DNA from: Duganella radicis
Lineage (GTDB): Bacteria > Pseudomonadota > Gammaproteobacteria > Burkholderiales > Burkholderiaceae_D
Assembly (NCBI RefSeq): GCF_009720825.1
Contig: NZ_WNKY01000009.1
Coordinates: 62,001 to 126,000, forward strand
Direction: 5' to 3'
DNA length: 64,000 nucleotides
Part shown: piece by piece, positions 27,033-34,859 of the stretch
Layout of the letters: the number at the start of each line of letters is the position of its first letter
How positions within the stretch are numbered: position 1 is the first letter of the stretch
Made by a program: the position numbers and the translations under genes
Notes under the pieces: generated by a model
Seen by the model: only the letters and a program-made list of their open reading frames with translations
What the model was told of the DNA's origin: nothing
The model's database searches: none

Positions 27033-28025
27033 TCAGAAGCTCAGCGGCAGGTTCATGCCAACGATGAGGTTGGGCGAGTCCGGCGTCAGGCCGATGCCGA
27101 CCGAGAAGTTGACCGTGGTCTTGGGCGAGACGCGGTAGCCCAGGCCCAGGTTGAGGATGCCCGAGGTTTGCATATGGGTCTTGGCTTCCAGGCCGTCGGC
27201 GAAGCGCAGCTTGGAGCCGGCCGAAATCGCTTCCTGGAAGGAGATGGTGGTGGAGATGCCGTACGACAGCGCGTACGCGAAACCGAGGCCGAAGCCCACG
27301 CTCGGTCCCGGCGCCACGCGCGTCAGGATGCGCGAGCCGTTCACCTGCCACAGGTTCTTGGCCGGCAGGCTGGCGGTGACGTTCACCGAGCCGAACAGCG
27401 CGACCGGGTCGACGATCTTGTTGACGTTGAGGCCGACGGTGGCGGCGCCGACGCCGCTGCCGGTGGCTTCGCCGCTGCCGGCGATGATCTTGAACGGGCT
27501 GCGGCCGGTCGGCAGGCGCACGTTGCCGGTCACGGTCAGGCCGGGCTGGTCGCGGCGCGCCTCGAACGGCTGCCAGCGCGCGCCCACGCCGATGTCGCCG
27601 ATCGAGTTGGACAGGCCGCTGCGCGCGGCGGTGTCGGCGTAGCGCGAGATCAGCGGCAGGGTGACGTTGGCGGTCAGGTTGTCGCGCACGCCGTAGTCGG
27701 CCGAGAAGGTGTTGGTCACCGTGTGCGAGTTGTTGTTCTCGATGTTGAACAGGGTGGCGCTGCCGTTGGCGATGTCGGTGACGATGCGGTCCTCGCCGAC
27801 GTAGCTGTAGCTGACGTCATAGGTCAGCGCCAGCTGGTTGCGGCGGATCAGGGTGTATTGCTTGTCCACCGCAGTCAGGGTTTGCTTGAGCAGGGCGCTC
27901 TGGTCGCCTTCGCCTTCTTTTTTGGCGAGCGCGTCGCGCGCGGCGTCGGCGGTGGCTTGTTGCGCCAGTACCGGGGCGGCGGCAAACGCGATGACTACGG
28001 CAAGGGGTATGGTGCGTAACATCAT
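27033..28025 (-). CDS. Outer-membrane beta-barrel protein (MetA-pathway/transporter-like)
   Basis: The 330-aa protein starts with the first of two ATGs (28025), preceded by AAGGAAG. It has a signal peptide (APVLA|QQ), then a short helical, charged stretch (DALAKKEGEGDQSALLKQTL), then ~12 amphipathic strands ending IVGMNLPLSF with a terminal Phe. The SNSIGDIGVGARW and GNVRLPTGRSPF segments resemble the Phenol_MetA_deg/transporter group of barrels. It lies between the C39 peptidase and the FadL-like protein. A pore role for the exported proteins encoded on the opposite strand is an inference. Confidence 0.8.
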   Translation of the reverse strand: MMLRTIPLAVVIAFAAAPVLAQQATADAARDALAKKEGEGDQSALLKQTLTAVDKQYTLIRRNQLALTYDVSYSYVGEDRIVTDIANGSATLFNIENNNSHTVTNTFSADYGVRDNLTANVTLPLISRYADTAARSGLSNSIGDIGVGARWQPFEARRDQPGLTVTGNVRLPTGRSPFKIIAGSGEATGSGVGAATVGLNVNKIVDPVALFGSVNVTASLPAKNLWQVNGSRILTRVAPGPSVGFGLGFAYALSYGISTTISFQEAISAGSKLRFADGLEAKTHMQTSGILNLGLGYRVSPKTTVNFSVGIGLTPDSPNLIVGMNLPLSF

Positions 28026-28048
28026 GGGACTTCCTTGTGAGAGGGGGA

Positions 28049-28819
28049 TTAGTTGTGGCGCATCCAGGTGCCGGCCGCGCCCGAATTGACGGCACGCATC
28101 AGCAGCTGGGCGGCGTTGCTCAGAGGGGCCAGCCGCCCCTTGCCGGTGACGCGGTCCATGTCGACCACGCCCAGTTCCTGGTCGTTCAGGGCCAGCTGGT
28201 TGACCGGCGCCTGGCCCTTGGCCGGCGAGATGATGAACAGGGTGTTCTTGTCCCACCAGCGGGCGAATTCCTCGACCGAAAACACGATGTTGCCGGCCGA
28301 CGGATCGGCGATGTAGACCACGCCGTCACGAATCCCGCGCAGCACCACGAAGTGCTTGGAGCCGGCGTAGTCGATCGGCACGATGGCCGGCTCTTCCAGC
28401 GTCTTCAGGTCCTTGATCTCGGCCTTGAAGCCGGCCCCGCTCATGCCCAGCGAGCCGACGTAGCGTTTCATGTCCAGCAGCGAAAAGCCGCGCCGCTCGA
28501 TGATCTTGTCCTTCTCGCCTTTCTCCAGCATGCCTTCCATGGCTTGCTGCTCGTTGACCATGACGCCGAGGTGGTAGTTGAGGATGGTGACCAGCGCGGC
28601 CGAGCCGCAGCTGTAGTCGAAGGCCTGGCGCACGATGTGCTTGTACTTGAGCTCTGAGAACGGCTCCAGTTGCACCGATTGCACGTACGCGCCGCCGCCG
28701 CCCAGCAGGGTCTGCGGCATCTCGTACTGGCTCTTGGGCCGGTCTTGTGGTTCGTGTCGGGACATGACACCGGCGCCGCCGATCATGGCGGCGAGGACTC
28801 CCAGCAGTAGCGCGAGCAT
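28049..28819 (-). CDS. C39 family peptidase, membrane-anchored or periplasmic (FilB-like)
   Basis: The 256-aa protein begins with a hydrophobic signal or anchor (residues 1-18) and has a complete papain-like C39 triad: Cys71 in DYSCGSAAL, His156 in GSKHFVVLRG and Asp172 in YIADPSAG. C39 domains usually cut double-glycine leaders and are fused to ABC exporters; here it stands alone with an export signal, so it should act in the periplasm. Its tail (LALNDQELGVVD, about 209-220) resembles the leader-like motif of the exported proteins divergently encoded from 29325. A free C39 peptidase next to such proteins matches what Acinetobacter genomes label FilB. No strong ribosome site is visible; a 30-codon ORF ends 3 bp upstream. 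Confidence 0.87.
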   Translation of the reverse strand: MLALLLGVLAAMIGGAGVMSRHEPQDRPKSQYEMPQTLLGGGGAYVQSVQLEPFSELKYKHIVRQAFDYSCGSAALVTILNYHLGVMVNEQQAMEGMLEKGEKDKIIERRGFSLLDMKRYVGSLGMSGAGFKAEIKDLKTLEEPAIVPIDYAGSKHFVVLRGIRDGVVYIADPSAGNIVFSVEEFARWWDKNTLFIISPAKGQAPVNQLALNDQELGVVDMDRVTGKGRLAPLSNAAQLLMRAVNSGAAGTWMRHN

Positions 28820-28822
28820 GGC

Positions 28823-28915
28823 TTAGACCACGTTGCTCACGTGCGCGCGCATGCATGGGAAAGTTCGGGCGTAGGCTCCGCCCAGAGGCGTCCGGCGCCC
28901 CATTGCTGATTTCAT
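28823..28915 (-). CDS. Possible 30-aa leader peptide upstream of the C39 peptidase
   Basis: An ATG at 28915 preceded by GGAG (spacing 8) opens 30 codons (MKSAMGRRTPLGGAYARTFP, then ten more residues) and stops 3 bp before the peptidase ATG. The peptidase itself has no clear ribosome site, so translation could be coupled through this short frame. It could also be a small functional peptide; it has no hydrophobic signal and is Arg-rich. Supported only by the ribosome-binding site and position. Confidence 0.4.
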   Translation of the reverse strand: MKSAMGRRTPLGGAYARTFPCMRAHVSNVV

Positions 28916-29324
28916 GCTGTGTCTCCAATGTTCTCGATTCGAACGGTCGTGCTTTATTTAAGCGACAACTCGTCTTTTCATTTTTGTAAGTCATTAACGC
29001 ATGGTTTCCGGAGCCGTCGCACCTGATTTTTTAGAAATGTGACTCTAGGTTTTGGCTTGAAACCTATGCTACGGCAGGCGACAAAAGCGCAACACCGTGT
29101 TCCCTCTGGATGGCTCCCAGGGCCAAGTCGTTGGCTTTAACGGTCAGCGCGACAAGCTGGACCCGTGGCGGCGGCGACTCATATGATTAATTTAATTAAT
29201 ATTCAAATATTAAGATTTTCACGAACCGCAGGCGGCGCCCCGGCGCTCCTACCCGGAGCGTTTGGCGGTTGCCGCGCGGCCGTGAGCCCAGACAAAAACC
29301 TACTCATACAACCGGAGATACCAA
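28916..29324. promoter_or_regulatory. 409-bp divergent control region of the export locus
   Basis: No convincing gene is present. The stretch contains a TAGGTTT-N7-AAACCTA hairpin (29046-29066), GCCAA-gtcg-TTGGC (29122-29135), a CGCTCC-N5-GGAGCG hairpin (29244-29260) and an AT-rich block with a palindrome (29196-29213). The + strand operon start has GGAGATACCAA before ATG 29325. The region is long enough for two promoters, an activator site and a structured 5' leader. I could not match the hairpins to a known riboswitch class. Confidence 0.5.
29196..29213. promoter_or_regulatory. AT-rich perfect palindrome TTAATATT-CA-AATATTAA
   Basis: The two 8-bp arms are exact inverted copies with a 2-bp centre, inside an otherwise GC-rich region and 112 bp before the first exported-protein gene. 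It may be an operator (the AraC-type regulator of the locus is a candidate) or part of an UP-element/promoter. The protein that binds is not identifiable from sequence. Confidence 0.5.
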
Positions 29325-29834
29325 ATGCAAATCATCAAAACCACCGTCGCGGCAGCCCTGGCAACCCTGGCCTTCTCGGCATCGGCCATGACCCCGATCC
29401 AGGACGCGGAACTGAGCACCGTCAGCGGCCAGGACGGCGTGTCGATCGCCGCCAACTTGAACATCAAGATCGATTCCTTCGTCTACACCGACACCGACGC
29501 GCTGGACGCTTCGGGCCTGGGTGGCGGTTCGGTCTCGTTCAACGGCATCAAGGTCAACGGCCTGATCGCCGCCAACATCGACATCCTGTCGAAAGCCTCG
29601 TTCCTGGCCGCGGCCGGCGCCGCTGGCGTGACCAACCCGGGCACCTTCTACAACCCGGCCACCGGTGGCGACGTGGTGCAGATCGCCATCCCGTCGACCG
29701 TGGTCGCTGACGGCCACTACCTGAACGTGTCGGTCGACTCGATCAAGATGGGCAACAATGCCGCTTCGTTCGGCTCGGTCGCCATGAACCAGATCGACAT
29801 GCGCGGCACCACCGTCTGGATCTTCGCCCACTAA
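29325..29834 (+). CDS. DUF6160-type exported protein, copy 1 (FilA-like)
   Basis: The 169-aa protein has a signal peptide (AFSASA|MTP), directly followed by MTPIQDAELSTVSGQDGVS. That stretch resembles a double-glycine leader (LSxxELxxVxG) and is the N-terminal hallmark of DUF6160/FilA-like proteins. The rest is Gly/Ala/Ser-rich beta repeat sequence (ALDASGLGGGSVSF, NIDILSKASFLAAAG) ending GTTVWIFAH. No cysteines. Probably exported and surface or fibre-associated. It differs from the next gene at only seven residues: 3, 4, 7, 8, 15, 50 and 53. The SD is GGAGA. Confidence 0.82.
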   Translation: MQIIKTTVAAALATLAFSASAMTPIQDAELSTVSGQDGVSIAANLNIKIDSFVYTDTDALDASGLGGGSVSFNGIKVNGLIAANIDILSKASFLAAAGAAGVTNPGTFYNPATGGDVVQIAIPSTVVADGHYLNVSVDSIKMGNNAASFGSVAMNQIDMRGTTVWIFAH

Positions 29835-29848
29835 TCGGCGCGGCTTCC

Positions 29849-29915
29849 CAGGCCTGTAGCTTGGCCTGAGGAGTCATGGACGCTGATGGCTGCGGGACCC
29901 TACACTGGTCCCGCA
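29849..29915 (+). other. Two hairpins between the duplicated genes
   Basis: CAGGCC-N8-GGCCTG (29849-29868) and the stronger TGCGGGACC-N7-GGTCCCGCA (29891-29915, nine perfect pairs) lie in the 130-bp gap between the two near-identical genes. The second is followed by A-rich, not T-rich, sequence on the + strand, so it is not a classic terminator; partial termination or mRNA stabilisation of the first cistron is plausible. Confidence 0.5.
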
Positions 29916-29964
29916 GTATCAAAAAAACACACACCGATATAAAACCATTAACGGAGACGATCAC

Positions 29965-30474
29965 ATGCAATTCTTCAAAACCGCAATCGCAGCAGCCCTG
30001 GCAACCGTGGCTTTCTCGGCATCGGCCATGACCCCCATTCAAGACGCGGAGCTGAGCACGGTCAGCGGCCAGGACGGCGTGTCGATCGCCGCCAACCTGA
30101 ACATCAAGATCAACTCCTTCACCTACACCGACACCGACGCGCTGGACGCTTCGGGCCTGGGCGGCGGTTCGGTCTCGTTCAACGGCATCAAGGTCAACGG
30201 CCTGATCGCCGCCAACATCGACATCCTGTCGAAAGCCTCGTTCCTGGCCGCGGCCGGCGCCGCTGGCGTGACCAATCCGGGCACCTTCTACAACCCGGCC
30301 ACCGGCGGCGACGTGGTGCAGATCGCCATCCCGTCGACCGTGGTCGCTGATGGCCACTACCTGAACGTGTCGGTCGACTCGATCAAGATGGGCAACAACG
30401 CCGCTTCGTTCGGCTCGGTTGCCATGAACCAGATCGACATGCGCGGCACCACCGTGTGGATCTTCGCGCACTAA
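29965..30474 (+). CDS. DUF6160-type exported protein, copy 2 (FilA-like)
   Basis: A 169-aa near-duplicate of the preceding protein: residues 54-169 are identical and the DNA differs there mostly by silent changes, whereas the signal peptide differs at five positions. The motif MTPIQDAELSTVSGQDGVS and the C-terminal SFGSVAMNQID / GTTVWIFAH are unchanged. This points to tandem duplication with recent gene conversion, or strong selection for identical mature proteins, such as co-assembly or dosage of an abundant surface component. SD GGAGACGATCAC precedes the ATG. Confidence 0.82.
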   Translation: MQFFKTAIAAALATVAFSASAMTPIQDAELSTVSGQDGVSIAANLNIKINSFTYTDTDALDASGLGGGSVSFNGIKVNGLIAANIDILSKASFLAAAGAAGVTNPGTFYNPATGGDVVQIAIPSTVVADGHYLNVSVDSIKMGNNAASFGSVAMNQIDMRGTTVWIFAH

Positions 30475-30520
30475 TCGTCTGAGCGGCGGCGGCTGCGTGG
30501 GCAACTGCCGCTTCCCCATC

Positions 30521-31312
30521 ATGATCACTCCATCATTGCGCCGGCTGCTGCCGGGTGCGGTCCTGCTGTGCACGATGCACGCGGCCTCGGCACAGATGCA
30601 GCCCCTGAGCGAAGAAGAGCTGTCGGCCGTCAACGGCCAGGGCCTGGTCAGCATGACCAACAGCAGCCTGAACGGCTTTGACTTCAGCAAGATCGCGCTC
30701 GACGCGGACATCACGCTGAGCGCGAACCTGCGCAATATGCGTCTGGGTGAATACACGTACGCCGCGCGCAATGGCAGCGGCGCCGATCTCGATATCCCGC
30801 TGCTGCAATTCGGCCGCAGCGATGGCACCGACGCGCAACGCGTGGTGCGGATCAGTAATCCCTATTTTGAATTCGTCTACAAGAACGCGGCCGATGGCGC
30901 CTCGCGCGAGGCGATCGGCATGCGCTTTGGCTTCGAATCGATCAGCGGCGACGTCGGTTTGCAGATCACCACCTTGTCCGGCTCGATGAAGGTCACCGGC
31001 ACGGCGGCCGACGGCAGCGCCATCGTGCTCGACTCGCGCACCGACGCGCTGGGCGGCAAGCGCTGGGATGGTTCCTGCGCCGCGCCCTGCCTGACCCTGT
31101 CGCAACTGGGCGGCGTGACGGCGGGCGACGCCAGCGGCGGCAGCCGCGATTTCTGGATCTCGCTGCTGAAGACGGCGGTGCAATTCCCCACCGCCAGCGG
31201 CCAGCCGGCCAACGACACGGCGCAAGCCGGCATGTGGCTGAACTGGCGCGACAAGCTGCAAGCGTTGAGCACCAACGGCGTGACGCCGCCCAACCTGCCG
31301 AAAGGCCGCTGA
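30521..31312 (+). CDS. Exported protein with DUF6160-like N-terminal motif, 263 aa
   Basis: From the ATG at 30521 the protein has a signal peptide (HAASA|QM) and then MQPLSEEELSAVNGQGLVS (residues 26-44), the same leader-like motif as its neighbours. The body is beta-rich with two cysteines in SCAAPCL, likely a disulfide. A GTG eight codons upstream would also be in frame, but the signal peptide favours the ATG. The ribosome site is weak, and the stop overlaps the next start (TGATG), so the last three genes look translationally coupled. No known enzyme domain. Confidence 0.78.
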   Translation: MITPSLRRLLPGAVLLCTMHAASAQMQPLSEEELSAVNGQGLVSMTNSSLNGFDFSKIALDADITLSANLRNMRLGEYTYAARNGSGADLDIPLLQFGRSDGTDAQRVVRISNPYFEFVYKNAADGASREAIGMRFGFESISGDVGLQITTLSGSMKVTGTAADGSAIVLDSRTDALGGKRWDGSCAAPCLTLSQLGGVTAGDASGGSRDFWISLLKTAVQFPTASGQPANDTAQAGMWLNWRDKLQALSTNGVTPPNLPKGR

Positions 31313-32151
31313 TGCGGCGCGCGCTGACGGCGGGACTGATGCTGTGCGCGCACTACTGCGCGCCCGCGGCCTGGGCGATGGAGCCTTTAAGCGACAGCGC
31401 GCTGTCGGCCGTGCGCGGGCGCGACGGCGTCAGCTTCGATCTGAACGGCTTCGCCATGAGCGGCGATGCGCGCGTGAGCTATACCACGCCGGCCGGCTCT
31501 TCGCTGTACGTGGAAAAATTCCACGCCTCGCGCAGCGACAATCCGCTGCCGTTTTCCGACCCTTACCGGCTCGACATTCTGCCCTCGGCGCCGGGGCTGG
31601 CGGACTACATCAACATCGCTTTCCCGACCAATGCCAATGGCGACCAGCGCTGGCAACTGGCCTACGACTGGGGCGTGGGCGCCAACGGCGTGGTGCGCGA
31701 GCAGGGCAGTGTGGTGGTCAAGGATCTGGTGTTCCATGGCGGCGGCTTGCAGTTCACCACGCCGCAAGTGAATGACGGCATCGCCTTCGGCGCGGCGCTG
31801 AAAATGGATATCGGCCAGCTGTCGTTCCAGCCGCGCGGGCGCGACGATGCGACCGAGGCCATGGTGCTGAGCGGCGTGCACATCGCTGGTGTCGATGGCA
31901 ACCCGTGGGTGATCGCGCACGTGGCGGCGCAGCCGGCGGTGATCAATGCGCTGACCGATGAGACCGGGCCGCGCCTGCACATCGGCATCGATTGGCCGGA
32001 CGCGCGCTATGGCAATGGCCAGGCCTCGGCGGGCAGCATCGTGGTGGACAATATTTCGTTCGTGAGTCCGGGGCAGCCGACGGTGGATCTCGGTTCGTCG
32101 CGCATCGGCTCGGTGCAGATCCAGTACCTCGATATCAAGTTCAAGCAATGA
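31312..32151 (+). CDS. Exported protein with DUF6160-like N-terminal motif, 279 aa
   Basis: The start is in TGATG with the previous stop. A signal peptide (APAAWA|MEP) is followed by MEPLSDSALSAVRGRDGVS; here the usual Glu before Leu is Ala and GQ is GR, so this is the most divergent copy of the leader-like motif. The remaining ~240 residues are predicted beta-rich with many Gly/Asp turns and no cysteine in the mature part, ending SSRIGSVQIQYLDIKFKQ. That end is like the C-terminal GS-xxx-I-D pattern of the other members but lacks the final His. Structural role suspected, function unknown. Confidence 0.75.
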   Translation: MRRALTAGLMLCAHYCAPAAWAMEPLSDSALSAVRGRDGVSFDLNGFAMSGDARVSYTTPAGSSLYVEKFHASRSDNPLPFSDPYRLDILPSAPGLADYINIAFPTNANGDQRWQLAYDWGVGANGVVREQGSVVVKDLVFHGGGLQFTTPQVNDGIAFGAALKMDIGQLSFQPRGRDDATEAMVLSGVHIAGVDGNPWVIAHVAAQPAVINALTDETGPRLHIGIDWPDARYGNGQASAGSIVVDNISFVSPGQPTVDLGSSRIGSVQIQYLDIKFKQ

Positions 32152-32609
32152 TGAAGCGCGCCTTGTTCCTGCTGATGCTGGCTGGCGCGGCGCGGGCCGG
32201 CGAGCTCAAGCCGCTGGACGATCAGGAACTGTCGCAGGTCAGCGGCGGCGATGGCATCAGCTTTGCGGCGCACGTGGTGCTGAACGATCCGACGCTGGTG
32301 GGCGCGGTGAGCGACAGCCGCTTGTCGCTGGGCTTCAGCGGTGGCGGGCAGAACCGCTACATCATGTTCAAGAACGTGCGCGGCACGGTGGACATGTTTG
32401 CCGTCAGCCTTGGCGTGCAGACGCGCACCGATGGCGGCGGCGACTACATCGCCATCGGATTGCCGGGGTATGTGCACTACACCAACCTCGGCTTCGAATC
32501 GCTCAGCGTGCAAACCGATCCCACCGCGCCGGTGAGCAACAGCCTGGGCAGCCTGAACATCAACGGCACGGTGTCGCTACAAGGCCAGGTCCGCTTCTGG
32601 GGCCACTAA
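32148..32609 (+). CDS. Exported protein with DUF6160-like motif containing true GG, 153 aa
   Basis: The first of two consecutive ATGs (32148) overlaps the preceding stop (ATGA). A signal peptide (AGAARA|GE) precedes LKPLDDQELSQVSGGDGIS. This is the only member with a genuine Gly-Gly at the expected C39 cleavage position. The body is beta-rich (SDSRLSLGFSGGGQNRYIMF) and it ends LGSLNINGTVSLQ...VRFWGH, with the aromatic-Gly-His ending seen in the duplicated proteins. It is the last gene of the plus-strand operon and stops 3 bp before a GGGTCAG inverted repeat. Confidence 0.77.
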   Translation: MMKRALFLLMLAGAARAGELKPLDDQELSQVSGGDGISFAAHVVLNDPTLVGAVSDSRLSLGFSGGGQNRYIMFKNVRGTVDMFAVSLGVQTRTDGGGDYIAIGLPGYVHYTNLGFESLSVQTDPTAPVSNSLGSLNINGTVSLQGQVRFWGH

Positions 32610-32612
32610 CCC

Positions 32613-32680
32613 CAACCCGGGGTCAGTTCTTGCAATCCAACACGAGCTCATGTATGAATGCAAGAACTGACCCCGGGTTG
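32613..32680. repeat. GGGTCAG palindromic (REP-like) element, right border of the export locus
   Basis: Perfect 22-bp inverted arms (32613-32634 and 32659-32680, starting CAACCCGGGGTCAGTTCTTG) flank a 24-bp centre. It lies between the stop of the last export-locus gene and the stop of the convergent MFS gene, so it could serve as a bidirectional terminator. It shares GGGTCAG with the element at 23071-23164 but the inner halves differ. The two together frame the whole 9.4-kb locus. Confidence 0.8.
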
Positions 32681-32685
32681 AGGGT

Positions 32686-33858
32686 TTATTCTGTGGCGAA
32701 GATGCACAGGGCGATTAGCGGGAAGGCGAGGCCGGTCCATAGCACGCCGGTCCAGCCGTGCGCGGCGAACATCCAGCCGCCCAGCGATGAGCCGATCGCG
32801 CCGCCCATGAAGAACAGCGCCATGTACAGGCCGTTCAGGCGGCTGCGCACTTCCGCCGGCAGCGCGAAGATGGCGCGCTGGCCCGTCACCAGGTTGGCGG
32901 AGACGCCCATGTCGAGGATGATCGACGCCAGCACCAGCAGGCCCAGGTCGACCAACCGGCTGCTGTGCACCAGCAGCGGCAGCGCGAACGCCAGCGCGCC
33001 CAGCGTCAGCGCCACCAAGGTGGTCGAGCGGCTCTTGCCCTGATCGGCGCGATGGCCGGCGATCGGCGACACCAGCGCACCGGTCACGCCCACCAGCGCA
33101 AAGATCGCCACGCCGCTCTGGCTGATGCCGAAGTACGGTCCGGTCAATTCCAGCGATACGCAGGTCCAGAACACGCTGAACGCGCCGAACATGCACGCCT
33201 GGTAGGCCGCGCGCCGGCGCAGGATGGGCGTGGTTTTCAGCAAATGCCACATCGACGCCAGCAGTGCGAAGTAGTGCATGCCGCCCTCGGGCCGGCGCAG
33301 CGGCAGTTTGGCGCGCAGCACGAAGGCGAGGCCGGCCGTGGTGAGCGCCGATAGCACGAAGATGGCGTGCCAGCCGAACGCGTCGGTCACCAGGCTGGCC
33401 ACCGGCCGCGCCAGCATGATGCCCATCAGCAGGCCGCTCATCACTTTGCCGACCGTCTTGCCGCGCGTTTCAGGCCGCGACAGGTGCGCCGCGAACGGCA
33501 CCACGATCTGCGCCGCCACCGAGCCGATGCCGATGCACAGCGCGGCAAACAGGAACAGCCTGGCGCTGCCGGTGATCGAGGCCGCCAGCAGGGCCAGCGC
33601 CGTGGTCAGCAGGGCGATGAAGATCAGCCGGCGGTTTTCCAGCAAGTCGCCCAGCGGCACGATGAACAGCAGGCCGAGCACGTAGCCGATCTGCGTCAGC
33701 GTGACAATCAGCCCGGCCGCGCCGGGATCGAGGCCGGTGGCTTTGCTGATCGGACCGATCAGGGTTTGAGCGTAGTACAGGTTGGCGACGATCAGGCCGG
33801 TCGCGATGGCGAACAGCCAGACCATGCCGGGCGAAAGGTCGTGTTTTGCATCCGTCAT
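32686..33858 (-). CDS. MFS transporter
   Basis: The 390-aa protein has twelve probable membrane spans. MFS loop motif A appears as [14 protein letters not shown] after span 2, and a second such loop ([12 protein letters not shown]) lies between the halves. The type is close to drug/sugar efflux MFS of the YfcJ/AraJ kind. The ATG at 33858 overlaps the stop of the LLM flavin gene by 4 bp, so the two are co-transcribed; together they may handle and expel a small molecule. No substrate can be assigned. Confidence 0.9.
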   Translation of the reverse strand: MTDAKHDLSPGMVWLFAIATGLIVANLYYAQTLIGPISKATGLDPGAAGLIVTLTQIGYVLGLLFIVPLGDLLENRRLIFIALLTTALALLAASITGSARLFLFAALCIGIGSVAAQIVVPFAAHLSRPETRGKTVGKVMSGLLMGIMLARPVASLVTDAFGWHAIFVLSALTTAGLAFVLRAKLPLRRPEGGMHYFALLASMWHLLKTTPILRRRAAYQACMFGAFSVFWTCVSLELTGPYFGISQSGVAIFALVGVTGALVSPIAGHRADQGKSRSTTLVALTLGALAFALPLLVHSSRLVDLGLLVLASIILDMGVSANLVTGQRAIFALPAEVRSRLNGLYMALFFMGGAIGSSLGGWMFAAHGWTGVLWTGLAFPLIALCIFATE

Positions 33859-34859
33859 CGATTACAGCCCCCCGCCAGCGACTGTCGCACTTCGGCGGTG
33901 ATTTCGTAGGAGCGCAGGCGTTGCGCATGGTCGTAGATTTGCGAGGTGATCATCAACTCGTCGGCGCCGGTGCGGGCGATGAAGTCTTGCAGCTGGCGGC
34001 TGACGGTGTCCGGCGCGCCGATCGCGGTGCAGGACAGCACCGCGTCCAGCATGGCCCGCTCCGGCAAGCCCAGCGTGTCGAGGTAGCCGGCTTTCGGCGG
34101 CGGCAGTTGCGAAGGACGGCCGGTGCGCAGGTTGACGAAGGCTTGCTGCATGGAGGTGGCGCGGAAGTGCGCTTCTTCATTGGTGTCGGCGGCAAACACG
34201 TTGAAGCCGAGCATGACGTAAGGCTTGCTCAGCTGCGCCGACGGTTGGAAGTTGGCGCGGTACAAGGAGAGAGCCTGCATCATCATCTGCGGCGCAAAGT
34301 GCGAGGCAAAGGCGAACGGCAGGCCCAGATGCGCGGCCAGTTGCGCGCCGAAGGTGCTGGAGCCGAGTATCCACAGCGGCACCCTGGCGCCCTTGCCCGG
34401 CACCGCCAGCACGCGGCCGCGCGGCGTGTCGGACATGTAGTCTTGCAGTTCCAGCACGTCTTGCGGGAAGGCGTCGGCGTCGGATTCCAGATTGCGGCGC
34501 AGGGCGCGCGCGGTGGTCTGGTCGGAGCCGGGCGCGCGGCCCAGGCCGAGGTCGATACGGCCGGGGAACAGCGCTTCCAGCGTGCCGAATTGCTCGGCGA
34601 TCACCAGCGGCGAATGGTTCGGCAGCATGATGCCGCCGGCGCCCACGCGGATGGTGCTGGTGCCGCCGGCCACGTGCGCCATCACCACGGCGGTGGCGGC
34701 GCTGGCGATGCCGGGCATGCCGTGATGTTCGGCCAGCCAGTAGCGCTGGTAGCCCCAGCGTTCGCCGTGCCGGGCCAGGTCCAGCGTATTGCGGAACGAG
34801 GCCGATGGGTTGCTGCCCTCGGCAATCGGGGACAGGTCAAGAATGGAAAATGGAATCAT
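33855..34859 (-). CDS. LLM-class flavin-dependent oxidoreductase (luciferase-like)
   Basis: From the ATG at 34859 the protein is 334 aa ([29 protein letters not shown]), the usual start of the YhbW/MsnO8-type subgroup of bacterial luciferase-like proteins. The family segments [41 protein letters not shown] and [13 protein letters not shown] are present and line the FMN pocket. It probably oxidises an unknown organic substrate with reduced FMN and oxygen. It is co-transcribed with the MFS transporter (4-bp overlap). Confidence 0.92.
   Translation of the reverse strand: MIPFSILDLSPIAEGSNPSASFRNTLDLARHGERWGYQRYWLAEHHGMPGIASAATAVVMAHVAGGTSTIRVGAGGIMLPNHSPLVIAEQFGTLEALFPGRIDLGLGRAPGSDQTTARALRRNLESDADAFPQDVLELQDYMSDTPRGRVLAVPGKGARVPLWILGSSTFGAQLAAHLGLPFAFASHFAPQMMMQALSLYRANFQPSAQLSKPYVMLGFNVFAADTNEEAHFRATSMQQAFVNLRTGRPSQLPPPKAGYLDTLGLPERAMLDAVLSCTAIGAPDTVSRQLQDFIARTGADELMITSQIYDHAQRLRSYEITAEVRQSLAGGCNR

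Noticed and set aside
28916..29324. Possible c-di-GMP riboswitch in the leader of the exported-protein operon
   Set aside because: Hairpins exist, but the conserved GEMM core elements were not found; kept only as a structured control region.
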